This document shows, piece after piece, positions 1 through 8,900 of a stretch of 57,586 nt of DNA (position 1 is the stretch's first letter; each line of letters starts with the position of its first letter). Source of the DNA: Micromonospora parva. Its GTDB lineage: Bacteria > Actinomycetota > Actinomycetes > Mycobacteriales > Micromonosporaceae. Under the pieces are notes generated by a model. It saw nothing but the letters and a program-made list of their open reading frames with translations, had not been told where the DNA came from and made no database searches. The DNA lies in the NCBI RefSeq assembly GCF_000718515.1, contig NZ_JNZS01000038.1, positions 1 to 57,586 on the forward strand, read 5' to 3'. Position numbers and translations under genes: made by a program.

Positions 1-33
1 CCCCCACACCCGCCCACCGACCGCCACCGTGAC

Positions 34-92
34 GTGATCAAGAGGGTTGCGTCATCCGAAGCCGTTCCGGTGACGCAAACCTCTTGATCAAC
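34..92. repeat. Inverted repeat of TGATCAAGAGG type
   Basis: Left arm 34-54 and right arm 71-92 are near-perfect reverse complements. Both contain TGATCAAGAG followed by a TTGCGTCA-like end, and they flank a 16-nt centre that itself pairs partly (CCGAA with TTCCGG). From memory, this palindrome family is very common between genes in Micromonospora chromosomes. It could act as a bidirectional terminator or be a dispersed REP-like element. Confidence 0.65.
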
Positions 93-300
93 AGGGTGGG
101 CGGCGGGCAGGGCGGGGACGCGGGGCAGGGGCGGGCAGGGGGTGGTTGGGCCGGCAGCCGGCCTGTGATGTCGTCAACGATTCAGCTCCAAAGGCGCCGG
201 AACGCACCCTCACCCACTGGCGCCGGTTGATCGGGCCACTGCCCGCGCGGGCCGGGGGCAGCCGGCGGACACCGTCGGGCCACAGGCCGCCACCCTCCGT

Positions 301-354
301 CGCCGTCAGTCGCCGGCCGCCGCCGTCAGTCGCCGGCCGCCGCCGTCAGTCGCG
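301..354. repeat. 20-bp tandem repeat, two full copies and a partial third
   Basis: The unit CGCCGTCAGTCGCCGGCCGC occupies 301-320 and 321-340, and a third copy starts at 341 and decays. The same CGCCGTCAGTCG core recurs at 381-392, where it contains the stop codon of the PEP-mutase-family gene (TCA at 386-388 on the plus strand). The array looks like successive duplications of that gene's 3' end. Confidence 0.7.
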
Positions 355-385
355 GTCGGTCGGCGGCGGGCGGCGGCGGGCGCCG

Positions 386-1186
386 TCAGTCGGCGGCGGG
401 CGGCGGCACCAGGGCTTGCACCTCGGCGTACGACGGCAGGCCCGACGAGGTGGTGGGCCTGCCGAGGCGGACGGCGTCGGCGGCGTCGAGCGCGGCGCCC
501 AGTGCTGCCCGGAACAGCAGCGAGCCGGTGCTGACCCGGGCCACCCCGGCCCTGCCCAGCTCGGTCAGCCCCGGGCCGCCGGGCTGGTACAGCGCGTTCA
601 CGGGAGCGTCGACCCGCTCGGTGAGGACCCGCAGCGTCGCGTCGTCGACGGTGCCCGGCACGAAGATCCCGTTCGCGCCGGCCGCCCGGTAGGCGCGGGC
701 TCGGGCGAGGGCCTGCGGCAGCGGGTCGGCCACCGCAAGCCACCACGTGTCGGTGCGGGCGTTGACGAACAGGTCCGGCACCGCCGCCTTCACCGCCGCG
801 ATTTTGTCGGCGACGCACTCGGGGTCGGCAAGCGTGCCGTCCGGGCGGCCGTCCTCCAGGTTGATCCCGACCACGCCGAGCCCGGCCAGGTCCGCCACGT
901 ACGCGGCGACCTCCGCCGGGTCGTCACTGAACCCGCCCTCCACGTCCACGCTGAGCAGCACCGGCAACCCGGCCAGGCGGCGGGCCAGGGCGAGGGTCTC
1001 TCCAGCGGTGGCCGCCGCGCCGTCGGGACGGCCGGTGGTCGCGGCGACCCCGAGGCTGGTGGTGCCGATGGCCGGGTGGCCTCGCGCGGCGAGCGCCGCC
1101 GCCGAGGCGTGGTCCCACGCGTTGGGCAGCAGCAGTGGGCGGCCGGCGCGGTGCAGGGCGTGGAACGCGGCACGACTGTCGATCAT
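386..1186 (-). CDS. Isocitrate lyase/PEP mutase superfamily protein
   Basis: This 266-residue protein has the alpha/beta-barrel signatures of the phosphoenolpyruvate mutase / isocitrate lyase superfamily. The N-terminal substrate-side motif is NAWDHASA, the metal-binding segment is DVEGGFSDDP (about residues 80-90), and NARTD lies near the middle. The Cys-containing loop of true isocitrate and methylisocitrate lyases (KxCGH) is not visible, so the reaction (C-C or P-C bond cleavage or formation on an oxaloacetate- or phosphonopyruvate-like substrate) cannot be fixed. The start overlaps the stop of the upstream P450 gene by 4 nt, so the two are probably translationally coupled. The last codons lie in a locally duplicated 20-bp repeat. 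The family call is firm; the substrate is unknown. Confidence 0.85.
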   Translation of the reverse strand: MIDSRAAFHALHRAGRPLLLPNAWDHASAAALAARGHPAIGTTSLGVAATTGRPDGAAATAGETLALARRLAGLPVLLSVDVEGGFSDDPAEVAAYVADLAGLGVVGINLEDGRPDGTLADPECVADKIAAVKAAVPDLFVNARTDTWWLAVADPLPQALARARAYRAAGANGIFVPGTVDDATLRVLTERVDAPVNALYQPGGPGLTELGRAGVARVSTGSLLFRAALGAALDAADAVRLGRPTTSSGLPSYAEVQALVPPPAAD

Positions 1187-2253
1187 CGGACGCTCACCTC
1201 CAGATCTGTCGGCACCCGCACTGTCGAGTGCGGCTCGTGACGCACCGGGGTCGGACTACGCCGGCAGCGTTCCCGCAGCACGTCGATCACCCCGCTGGCC
1301 AGCGCCAGGGCGTGCCGGTCGCCGGGGCAACCCCGCTCCCCCGTCCCGAACGTCAACAGTCCGGCACCGGACCGACCGGGCTGGAACCTCGCGGGGTCGG
1401 TGAACGCCCGCGGGTCGCGGTTGGCCGCGTCGAAACGCAGCAGCACCGGAGTGCCCGCCGGCAGATCCTGCCCGCCCAGCCGTACCGCGTCGACGGTGAC
1501 CCGTCGGGTGGCGCGCACCGGCGGGTCGAGGCGCAGCACCTCGGCCAGCAGGTCGGCGGTCAGTGCTGTGGCGGGCGTTTCCGGGGCGGCCGGGGGCAAC
1601 AGGTGATGGGCGGCGGCGCCGATCAGGCCGGCGGTCGCGTCGCACGCCTGGACCAGCAGGCCGATCAGGTTCGCCCGTACCACCGGGGGTCCCGCTGGCG
1701 CGAGCGCCAGCAGCGCCGCCACCGCCCGGTCGGCCCGCGCGGTCGACGCCGGGTCCACCCCCGGGTGGTACGCGGCCGCGACGACCGCGACCGCCGTCCC
1801 GGCGGCTGCCGGATCCGCGAAACCGAGCCGAGCGGCCAACGCCCGCAACGGCACCGGCCGGGCCAGTTCCCGGATCACGTCGACCCGGTCGCCGGCCCGG
1901 TCGAGAACGGCCACGGTCAGCCGGACCGCATCGTGTCGCAGCTCGTCCGGGTCCAGCGGGGCCAGCGCCGCCACCGCGACGGCCCGACGGTCGACGTGCT
2001 GTCGCGGCGCGCTGAACCGGCTGACCGTGGCGCGCAGCCAGGCGAGGGTGCCGAACGGACCAGTGTCGACGGGCGGCACCCGCAACGCCGGGTCGGTGAG
2101 TGCGGCCCGCACGTCGGCGTGCCGGGTCACCCACCAGCCGCGCTCCGGTGCGAACGAGGGTGGCCCACACGCCGGGGTTCCCGGGGCGGGCGCGATGACG
2201 GGCCAGGTGTCTGTCACCGCCCGACCGTAGGGCGCGAACCTTTCGCCCCGCAC
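1183..2253 (-). CDS. Cytochrome P450
   Basis: This soluble bacterial-type P450 has 356 residues, short for the family (usually about 400). The heme loop reads FGTGERGCPG with Cys309 as the expected thiolate ligand. The K-helix ExxR is Glu238-Val-Leu-Arg241. The I-helix oxygen-activation segment (about 201-210, VQACDATAGL) keeps an acidic residue but departs from the usual (D/E)TT. The N-terminus lacks a membrane anchor, as expected for an actinobacterial class I P450 that needs ferredoxin; no ferredoxin gene is adjacent. Start choice is uncertain: GTG at 2253 or GTG at 2217 (VTDTWP), neither with a strong Shine-Dalgarno. It lies 35 nt downstream of an ArsR-type regulator and overlaps the PEP-mutase-family gene, suggesting a three-gene operon. 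Confidence 0.88.
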   Translation of the reverse strand: MRGERFAPYGRAVTDTWPVIAPAPGTPACGPPSFAPERGWWVTRHADVRAALTDPALRVPPVDTGPFGTLAWLRATVSRFSAPRQHVDRRAVAVAALAPLDPDELRHDAVRLTVAVLDRAGDRVDVIRELARPVPLRALAARLGFADPAAAGTAVAVVAAAYHPGVDPASTARADRAVAALLALAPAGPPVVRANLIGLLVQACDATAGLIGAAAHHLLPPAAPETPATALTADLLAEVLRLDPPVRATRRVTVDAVRLGGQDLPAGTPVLLRFDAANRDPRAFTDPARFQPGRSGAGLLTFGTGERGCPGDRHALALASGVIDVLRERCRRSPTPVRHEPHSTVRVPTDLEVSVR

Positions 2254-2288
2254 CGAACGATCCCGCCCCCGTCAGGCGCGCACAATCG

Positions 2289-3032
2289 TCAGGCGCGGCC
2301 GCTCCTGGGCGGCGGGGCTACCGGCGGGTCGAGGGTGTGGTCGGGGACCGCCAGAGCCGCGGCCAGGCCAGGGCGGCCGGTGGGCGTGAGGCGGACGGCG
2401 CGGCCTGCGCCCCGGCTGATCCAACCCAGGTCGGTGAAGCGGCGGCAGAGCGCCGCGCCGAGCGCGCCGGCCAGGTGCGGGCGGCGTTCGGTCCAGTCCA
2501 GGCAGTCGCGGACCACCGGGCGGCGGGCGGCGCGCAGCACGTCCACGGGTACGCCCAACCCGCTCACCCAGGCCCAGCCGTCGGGCGTCAGCGCCAGCCC
2601 GCTGGACCGGTCGAGCCGGCCCGCGCTGAGCAGCGCGTCGTACATCAACACGCCCAGCCGCCCGGCGAGGTGGTCGTAACAGGTCCGGGCGTACGCCAGG
2701 GAGGCGCTGGCGGTCGCCGCGCGCAGCGACCCGGTCGGTGTGGGGGTGGCCGGGGCGTGGCCGGCCAGGTCCTCGATCAGCTGGGCCACCGCCGGCCCGG
2801 CCAGTCGCAGGTAGCGGTGCCGACCCTGTCGTTCCTCGACGAGCAGCCCACCGCGGACCAGTCGGGTGAGGTGGTCGCTGGCCGTCGACGGGGCGACGCC
2901 GGCGCGCCGGGCCAACTCACCGGCGGTCCACGCCCGCCCGTCGAGCAGGGCCAGGCACATCCCGGCGCGGGTGCCGTCGGCCAGCAGGGCGGCCAGTTCG
3001 GCCATCCCCCGGCCGTCGGTGCCAACGCTCAT
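2289..3032 (-). CDS. ArsR-family winged-helix transcriptional regulator
   Basis: This 247-residue protein has an N-terminal winged helix of the ArsR/SmtB type (about residues 10-80). The recognition helix is in the stretch GELARRAGVAPSTASDHLTR and the beta-wing follows as EERQGRHRYLRLA. The C-terminal 150 residues are a longer effector or dimerisation part typical of the actinobacterial 'DUF5937/ArsR' style regulators rather than compact metal sensors; no CxC metal motif is visible. It is first in a minus-strand unit with P450 and a PEP-mutase-family enzyme, so it is the likely local regulator of that pair. A terminator-like hairpin (3079-3107) lies just upstream and insulates it from the preceding transcription unit. 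Confidence 0.82.
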   Translation of the reverse strand: MSVGTDGRGMAELAALLADGTRAGMCLALLDGRAWTAGELARRAGVAPSTASDHLTRLVRGGLLVEERQGRHRYLRLAGPAVAQLIEDLAGHAPATPTPTGSLRAATASASLAYARTCYDHLAGRLGVLMYDALLSAGRLDRSSGLALTPDGWAWVSGLGVPVDVLRAARRPVVRDCLDWTERRPHLAGALGAALCRRFTDLGWISRGAGRAVRLTPTGRPGLAAALAVPDHTLDPPVAPPPRSGRA

Positions 3033-3075
3033 CGCCTCAGTCTAGAAAGGCAGCCGACGCACCGGTGACCAGCGA

Positions 3076-3110
3076 CCCGGGGCCTCCGTCAGGTTGACGG
3101 AGGCCCCCGG
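3076..3110 (-). terminator. Hairpin terminator after the secreted propeller gene
   Basis: GGGGCCTCCGTC (3079-3090) pairs perfectly with GACGGAGGCCCC (3096-3107) around a 5-nt loop, and flanking C/G bases extend the stem. It follows the stop of the minus-strand gene ending at 3129 and has no U-tract, as is usual in actinomycetes. Confidence 0.75.
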
Positions 3111-3128
3111 TCCTCGTGATGCCGAGGA

Positions 3129-5501
3129 TCAGTCCTTCGGCGTCGGGATGAGGTGCGCGCCGAAGCTGACCTGCGACGGGCTCACCTTCGCTGCCGCCAT
3201 CCCACCGGGGGCGGCGAACCGCCGGTCCAGCGCGATGGTGGTGTTGTTCCGGTTGCGGTACACCACCACGAATCCGGTTCCGCCGGAGTTCTGGATCGGC
3301 GCGATGCTGGGATCGGTGGCGGCGGTGGCGGCGGTCGGGTCGCTCGGGTTCTCGTACAGGCGCAGCCACTCACCCCAGGTGCCGGAGCCCTGCTCGGTCT
3401 CGTACACCCGGTACATCTCGTTGTCGGGCCCGCGGGCGACAACAGCGATCCGGCCCAAGGCCGGGTCGAGGATCGCGGCCGGGGACCCGGCCGCGGTGAA
3501 CGTGCCCACCGTCTGCCAGGTGCTCGGCCAGGCGCCGCCCAGTTCCTGCTTCTTCGTGATCAGCGAACCGTCGGCCGCACGGGCCACCACGCCGGTGCGG
3601 TAGCCCTGGTTGAGGAAGGCGGCCGGCACCCCGGTCACGTTCCCGCCCAGGTCCACCCAAGCGCTGAGGGTGCCGTCGGTGGAGTAGACAGCGGTCTTGA
3701 TGGTGCCGGTCATGGTGGTGGAGACCAGCCGGACACCGGTGTCGACATTCACCACTGTCACGCCGCCGGTGAGGTCGACGTCGCCGAGGCTCTTCCACGA
3801 CGCACCCGTCCCGCTCTGGCGGTAGTGCCACAGGCGACCGTCGACGTCCACCGCGAAGATCACGCTGGTGCCGTCGGCGAGGGTGACAGTGGCGGGCCGG
3901 CCGACCATGGTGCCGCCGAGGTTCCCGGTCGTCGCCCAGGTCGCCGCGTTCGCCGCCGTCTGGGCACCGGTCCACACGGTGCCGGTGGTGTGCAGGGCGC
4001 TGATCTGCACCTGCTTGTTGCCACTCTGCACGTTCAACGCAGGCTGCCCGGTGAACGCCTCCGCACCGAACTGGGGGATGTGCTGCACGCTGGTGAAGTC
4101 GTCCGGGTTCTGCTGGTGCACGACCCGCACCTGACCGGTGTTGTCGGTGTGCGCGTAGACGATGACCCCGAGCGCGCTGCCATCGCTCGGCTGCCCCTGC
4201 AAAGCCGTCGAGCGGGAGAAGGACTCGGTGGGCAGGAACGGAAGCGGGTCGGCGAACCAGCCCTGCAGGTCGACCACGAGGTGCACGGTCCCACTGCTGG
4301 CGTTCTTGATCCGTACCTTCCCCTCGGTGCCCAGTTTGGTCACCACGATGCTGGACCGGGCGACGTGCGCGGCGGGGAAATTCGTCGTCGAGACGGTGTT
4401 CGCGGTGCTGCCCAGCGGCGTGACGGTGAAGAACCCGTCGACAGTCGGGGCGACCGCATGGACATTGAGGACGGCGGCGGCGATGCCACGGGTCGGCAGG
4501 CCGTTGGTGCCGGCGACCGCGACATCGACGGTGCCGTTGGCGGGCACCGGCTGGGCGCCGCTGGGGAAACGGCTGTCGTACAGGGTGACCGCCGGAACCG
4601 TGCGCAGGCCGGCGCCGGTGGTGGAGCTGCCGGTCCAGTAGCCCTGGACGGTGATGGCAACATGCACGGCCGAACCGCGGTTCTCCAGCGTCACGGAGCC
4701 GGCACCGGGGTTCAGTTTGACGACCATCCCCATCGAGGTGGCGCCCTTGGCGTAGTCGATGCCGGTCTCCGCGGCCGTGCTCGACCCGACGGTCATCCAG
4801 CCGTTGCCGGTCGCACCGATCACCACGACGTCCAGCATGACCGCCGTAGCGGAACTGGGCACCAGCCCACCGCCGTAGATGTTGGCGGTACGCGTCCCAC
4901 GGGTGGGCATCGTGCCGGCGGTGATCCCCTGCCCGGTTCGGGTGTCGACCACCCGGGTGTGGTCCACCGGCACGAAGCCGGATCCGACGCTGCCGGTGGC
5001 GGTCGTGAAGTAACCCACCACATCCACTCTGATGTGGACGTTGCCGCCCGCGTTGCGCACCGCGAGCTTGCCGTTCGTACCAGGCTTGACCACCGCCGAG
5101 TTGGTCATGACCTCGCCGATCGAGGCGTTCATGGCCGACGCCTTCGGTTCCGTCAGGTCCGGGTAGATGGTCAGGAACGTGTTGGCGGTCGGGTAGATCG
5201 CCGTCACGTCGACCATCAACGCGCCGACCCCGCTGGTCGGGATACCGGCGATGCCGACGGCGTTGAACGTGGTGACCGACTTGGCGCCCCGCACACCGGT
5301 CGTGCCGCCGGTGCCGTCCCGGGTGTCCAGAAGGGGCACGCTGTCGATCGGTACGAAGTCACCACCCCTACCGGCGGCGTCGGCGCTGACGCCCGTTGGC
5401 GCACCAGCGATCAGTCCGACGAACAATGTCGCACTCAGTAACGCCGCAACTATCTTCTTGGGAAGCAGCCATACTCGGATTTGCTGGACCAAAACTCTCA
5501 T
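3129..5501 (-). CDS. Secreted repeat protein with C-terminal beta-propeller-like region
   Basis: About 790 residues from ATG at 5501; a TTG 30 nt further upstream is an alternative start, but the ATG directly precedes a classical signal peptide (KK, then a hydrophobic core AALLSATLFVGLIAG, cleavage near GVSA). Three copies of a roughly 120-residue beta-rich module follow (about residues 45-165, 175-290 and 300-420). Each opens with LLDTRDG/VVDTRTG/LYDSRFP and ends with a VDVVGYF/ITVQGYW/VDLQGWF motif. The same module occurs in many secreted actinobacterial proteins, often beside catalytic domains. The last 360 residues show repeating Trp/Gly blade-like segments (LWHYRQSGTGASW and similar), consistent with a lectin-like beta-propeller. 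No catalytic motif is visible. It lies just downstream of the RHS toxin and its small partner gene, but an A/T-richer spacer separates them. Confidence 0.75.
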   Translation of the reverse strand: MRVLVQQIRVWLLPKKIVAALLSATLFVGLIAGAPTGVSADAAGRGGDFVPIDSVPLLDTRDGTGGTTGVRGAKSVTTFNAVGIAGIPTSGVGALMVDVTAIYPTANTFLTIYPDLTEPKASAMNASIGEVMTNSAVVKPGTNGKLAVRNAGGNVHIRVDVVGYFTTATGSVGSGFVPVDHTRVVDTRTGQGITAGTMPTRGTRTANIYGGGLVPSSATAVMLDVVVIGATGNGWMTVGSSTAAETGIDYAKGATSMGMVVKLNPGAGSVTLENRGSAVHVAITVQGYWTGSSTTGAGLRTVPAVTLYDSRFPSGAQPVPANGTVDVAVAGTNGLPTRGIAAAVLNVHAVAPTVDGFFTVTPLGSTANTVSTTNFPAAHVARSSIVVTKLGTEGKVRIKNASSGTVHLVVDLQGWFADPLPFLPTESFSRSTALQGQPSDGSALGVIVYAHTDNTGQVRVVHQQNPDDFTSVQHIPQFGAEAFTGQPALNVQSGNKQVQISALHTTGTVWTGAQTAANAATWATTGNLGGTMVGRPATVTLADGTSVIFAVDVDGRLWHYRQSGTGASWKSLGDVDLTGGVTVVNVDTGVRLVSTTMTGTIKTAVYSTDGTLSAWVDLGGNVTGVPAAFLNQGYRTGVVARAADGSLITKKQELGGAWPSTWQTVGTFTAAGSPAAILDPALGRIAVVARGPDNEMYRVYETEQGSGTWGEWLRLYENPSDPTAATAATDPSIAPIQNSGGTGFVVVYRNRNNTTIALDRRFAAPGGMAAAKVSPSQVSFGAHLIPTPKD

Positions 5502-5593
5502 CCCCACCCATACTCTAATCCCAGATCGCAATTCGGCCGGTGTTCGACTACGCCTTCAACCGTGATCAGCGGCAACGGATCTAAAGAAGTCAC

Positions 5594-5605
5594 GTTTACC
5601 TAAAC
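5594..5605. promoter_or_regulatory. Small dyad in the A/T-rich spacer before the secreted propeller gene
   Basis: GTTTA-CC-TAAAC is a perfect 5+2+5 inverted repeat about 95 nt upstream of the ATG at 5501. The spacer 5502-5688 is only about half G+C by hand count, unusual here, and is the likely promoter region of the minus-strand gene. No clear -35/-10 pair could be assigned. Confidence 0.35.
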
Positions 5606-5688
5606 AGAATTGGTCTCGGCTCCAACAAGAAATCGGGTCCGTCGATAATAGCATTCAGTCAACGCCTTCGAACGCCAGAAACAAGCTG

Positions 5689-5916
5689 TTACGAATCACC
5701 GCCTCTCGAATGCACAATATTCGACAGTTTTCCCATCAGGGAGCCTAATCTCTCCGCCATATCAGCTGGCATTGTCTCGAACTTCGCACCAGCAGCGACG
5801 TGTTCACCGAGCGCATAAAGTGCGTCCCAAAGCCACTCGGCCGTCTCTAGATCAAGTCGAACGACCACGACCCCGTCGTCCAATTCGACAGATGTACCGA
5901 ACCGATCTTCTTCCAT
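5689..5916 (-). CDS. Small acidic protein, probable immunity partner of the RHS toxin
   Basis: A 75-residue acidic protein starting at ATG 5916 (a GTG lies one codon upstream). Its Shine-Dalgarno-like AAGGA sits inside the last codons of the toxin gene, and the ATG is 3 nt past the toxin's TAA, so translation is coupled. The predicted fold is a short beta hairpin (VELDDGVVVVRLD) followed by helices; the charge is strongly negative. I recognise no family. Position immediately 3' of a HINT-plus-toxin-tip polymorphic toxin gene, small size, acidity and sharply lower G+C all fit a cognate immunity protein. That role is inferred from context only. Confidence 0.7.
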   Translation of the reverse strand: MEEDRFGTSVELDDGVVVVRLDLETAEWLWDALYALGEHVAAGAKFETMPADMAERLGSLMGKLSNIVHSRGGDS

Positions 5917-5919
5917 CAC

Positions 5920-8900
5920 TTATCCTTGGGTGTTTCGTGTGACGATAATCTTTATCTTCGCATAAACATCTTCGTGCCTCACGCCCGGCAGCCCGACGGG
6001 CCACCGAGCCTCACCGGGGGGTGAGTTACGCGGAGACAGTGGCTGGACCGGCGTGTAGAACTCGACCCCCCGCTTACCGTCCGGCAAGGCCCCCCGATAA
6101 GCCTGAACCATCGGCCGATCCTGGAACGAAATTCGCGCGACCCTGCCCCAAAGTTCACCACTATCCACCATCTGAGCAGCCACCTCGTCCCCCTGCGTAG
6201 GAGACCACAGTCGATGGAATGGCCCATAGAGACGATCACCCGCTGCGCTCTCAATGAAGTCTTCGCCGCAGTTGTGAACAAGGATTGAAGCATCCGCAGC
6301 TACCACATAGTACGTGTGGATGACATCGACCGTGAGGTTGTATACCTGACGCTGGTCGGTCCACTTGCGAGTGGCAACCACAGACGCTGGCCGGTGGTCA
6401 GCTGTCTCGAAGACATAACCGCTCGCAAGGTCCTTCGCCTCGACCCATCGGTTCTGAACAGCGACCCAGAACGGGTGGCTGGCCGTGGCGGTTAGCTTCT
6501 CCGTCCGGTCACCCTTCTTGCCGTCTGTGTCGACAGTGACCTCGACGAGGTCCTTGGTACCCGCTCCGAGAATGAGTGCCGTAACCGCGCGCTCCTCGGT
6601 ACGTCCGGTCGTGGGATCGGTGGCGAGCACCTTCTCGCCGACCCGCACCTGGTCGATGCGCTTGGAGTTGCCGTCCGCCATCAGCACCCGCGTTTCGCCG
6701 GTGAAGCTGTTGCTGGCGCACTTACCGAGCAGACCTCGACCAATGCTGCGGGCCTCGCCCACGCCCGCGTTGAGCGCCTTGCTGCCGGCCGACCGGAGCC
6801 CACCGCTCAGCCCACGGATACCCGCGCCCAGCGCCTGGCCACCGATGGAGCCGAGCGCACCACCGAGAGCGCCGGTGAGACCGCCCATGGCGGTGGCGCC
6901 GGCAAGATCTGACCCGCGCTTACCGTCCATGTAGCCGGTGACCGCCGAGCCGACCGCCCCGGCGAGTGCCCCGCAGGCCACCGCCCCGACACCGGTCCAG
7001 CCGATCGCCGCGCCGCAGCCCAGACCGACGACGGCACCGACGGCGAAGCCGGCGATCTCGGCGGCGTGCTCGTCGACGAACTGGGTCGCCTTGTCCCAGA
7101 TCTTCTCGGCGCCCTCGACGAGCGGCGTCAACCTCTGTGCGGCTTCCAGCCAGAGGTTCTGGCTGTATTTTTGCGGGTCCTTGATGGCCATTGTGGTGAC
7201 CGCGACGACGCTCGCCGCCACCTTGAAACCGGTGGACACCACCTTGCCGAGCGCGATGATGGGCTTTGTCAGGGCCTGGATCACCGGCAACTTGGTGAAC
7301 TTGACCGCGTTCTTGATGGCCGACTTCGCGGCGGCTGTCACCGCGACCTTGGCTTGGTAGATGCGTTGCGCAACGAGTTGCTTCTGCTGTTTTGCCCAGT
7401 CGGCAGCGCGGGCGAGCTGCTTGGCTCCAGACTGGATCTGCTTGCCGACGTAGCGGACGGCGTTCATCGTCTTTTCGCCGAGCCACTTCGCGGTGCTGGA
7501 GATGACCCGGCCGACTGCCTTGAGGCCGGACACGGCCAGGTTGACGGTGTAAGAGACGAGGCTCCTGGCGCCGTTGTAGATGGAGGCGCCGACGTTGTAC
7601 GCCGTCTTGACCACATTGGAGGTGACGTTCGCTACCGCGCTCGCGGCACGCTTCACCCAGCGCGGCCAGTGCCCGTCCGGGTCGTCGAAGTCCAGCGGGG
7701 CGCCAGCCCCGTAGGTGTAGCGGTTGGCCAGGATCGAGTCGCCGGTGGTGTAGTTGACGCTGTCCCGCGAGGTGAACGTTCCGGTGCCGGGCTGGTACCA
7801 GCGGGCGCCCATGTCGACCTGCCCGGTGTCGGGGTCGGTCCAGTCCCCCTGGAAGCCCAACCGGCCGGTGCTGCCGACACTGGTCACCTTCTTGCCGAAC
7901 GGGTCGTACGCGGTGGAGTCGTTCAGCGTTGACAGTTGGGTGTCGGCCGGGTTGATCGCCGCCACCACGTCACCGTGGGCGTCGGTCAGCGACAGGCGCT
8001 TGTCGGCGCCCTGGGCGGTGGCGAGCAGCTCGTCGTTCGGCCCGCGACCGTAGTACTCGACGCCGTCGTGAACCACCTCGTCGCCCAGGCCGGCGTAGAT
8101 GAAGGAGTTGCCGGTACGGGACGTCAGCCGGTCCAGCCCGTCGTAGCTGTAGGTCTGGCCCTGCGCCGCGGTGAGGCGGTCGAAGGCGTCGAACGAGTAC
8201 TGCTCGGCCAGACCGGAACTGGTCCGGGTCCGCAGGGTGCCCCTCGGGGTGTACGCGTAGGTGTAGTCGCCGTCGGAGAGCAGCCGGTTGCGTTCGTCGA
8301 AGGTGGCGGTCTTGGACCCGGCCCGAATCCGGTTGCCGCTGGCGTCCCAGGCGTACGTGACGGTCCCGGCCGGACTGGTCCAGGAGATCAGCCGGCCGGC
8401 CTTGTCGTAGTCGTAGGTGTTGTTGCCGGCGCCGGCGGTGCCGGTGGTGTTCTTGCTGGTGAGGTGGCCGTTCAGGTCGAAACCGTAGGTGACCGAGGCC
8501 ACCGTCTGACCACCCCCGTTGCGCAGCACGTCGCTTTCGATCCGGCCGTAGTCGTCGTACCCGAAGGTGCGGACGCGGCCGGCGCCGTAGTCGACGGTCT
8601 TGACGTCACCGGCGGCGTCGTAGTCCAGCTTCTGCTGCTGGCCGGTGATCCCGTCGGTGAGGGTGTCGAGGCGACCCTTGAGGTAGCCGAAGGTGGCGGT
8701 GCCGGTCAGATCGGTGCGGGTGGTCAGCTGGCCGTCGTCGTTGTAGTCGAAGCTCGCCGTGCCGGACGTGCCGGCGGTGGACAGCAGCCCACCCCTGTCG
8801 TTCCAGTCGTACGTGTTGCTGCCACCGGGGGCGTTGACGCTGGTCAACCGGCCGCCCTGGTCGTAGTCCAGGGTCCGGGTCGCGGTCGGGGTGTCACCCC

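Larger units (their letters stand above)
1..385. other. Gene-free left edge of the window
   Basis: No convincing gene was seen in this stretch. It holds an inverted repeat near its left end (34-92), a plain G-rich spacer, and a 20-bp tandem repeat running up to the stop codon of the following minus-strand gene (301-354). Open frames here are frame shadows of GC-rich DNA with proline/arginine-rich, low-complexity translations. Confidence 0.6.
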
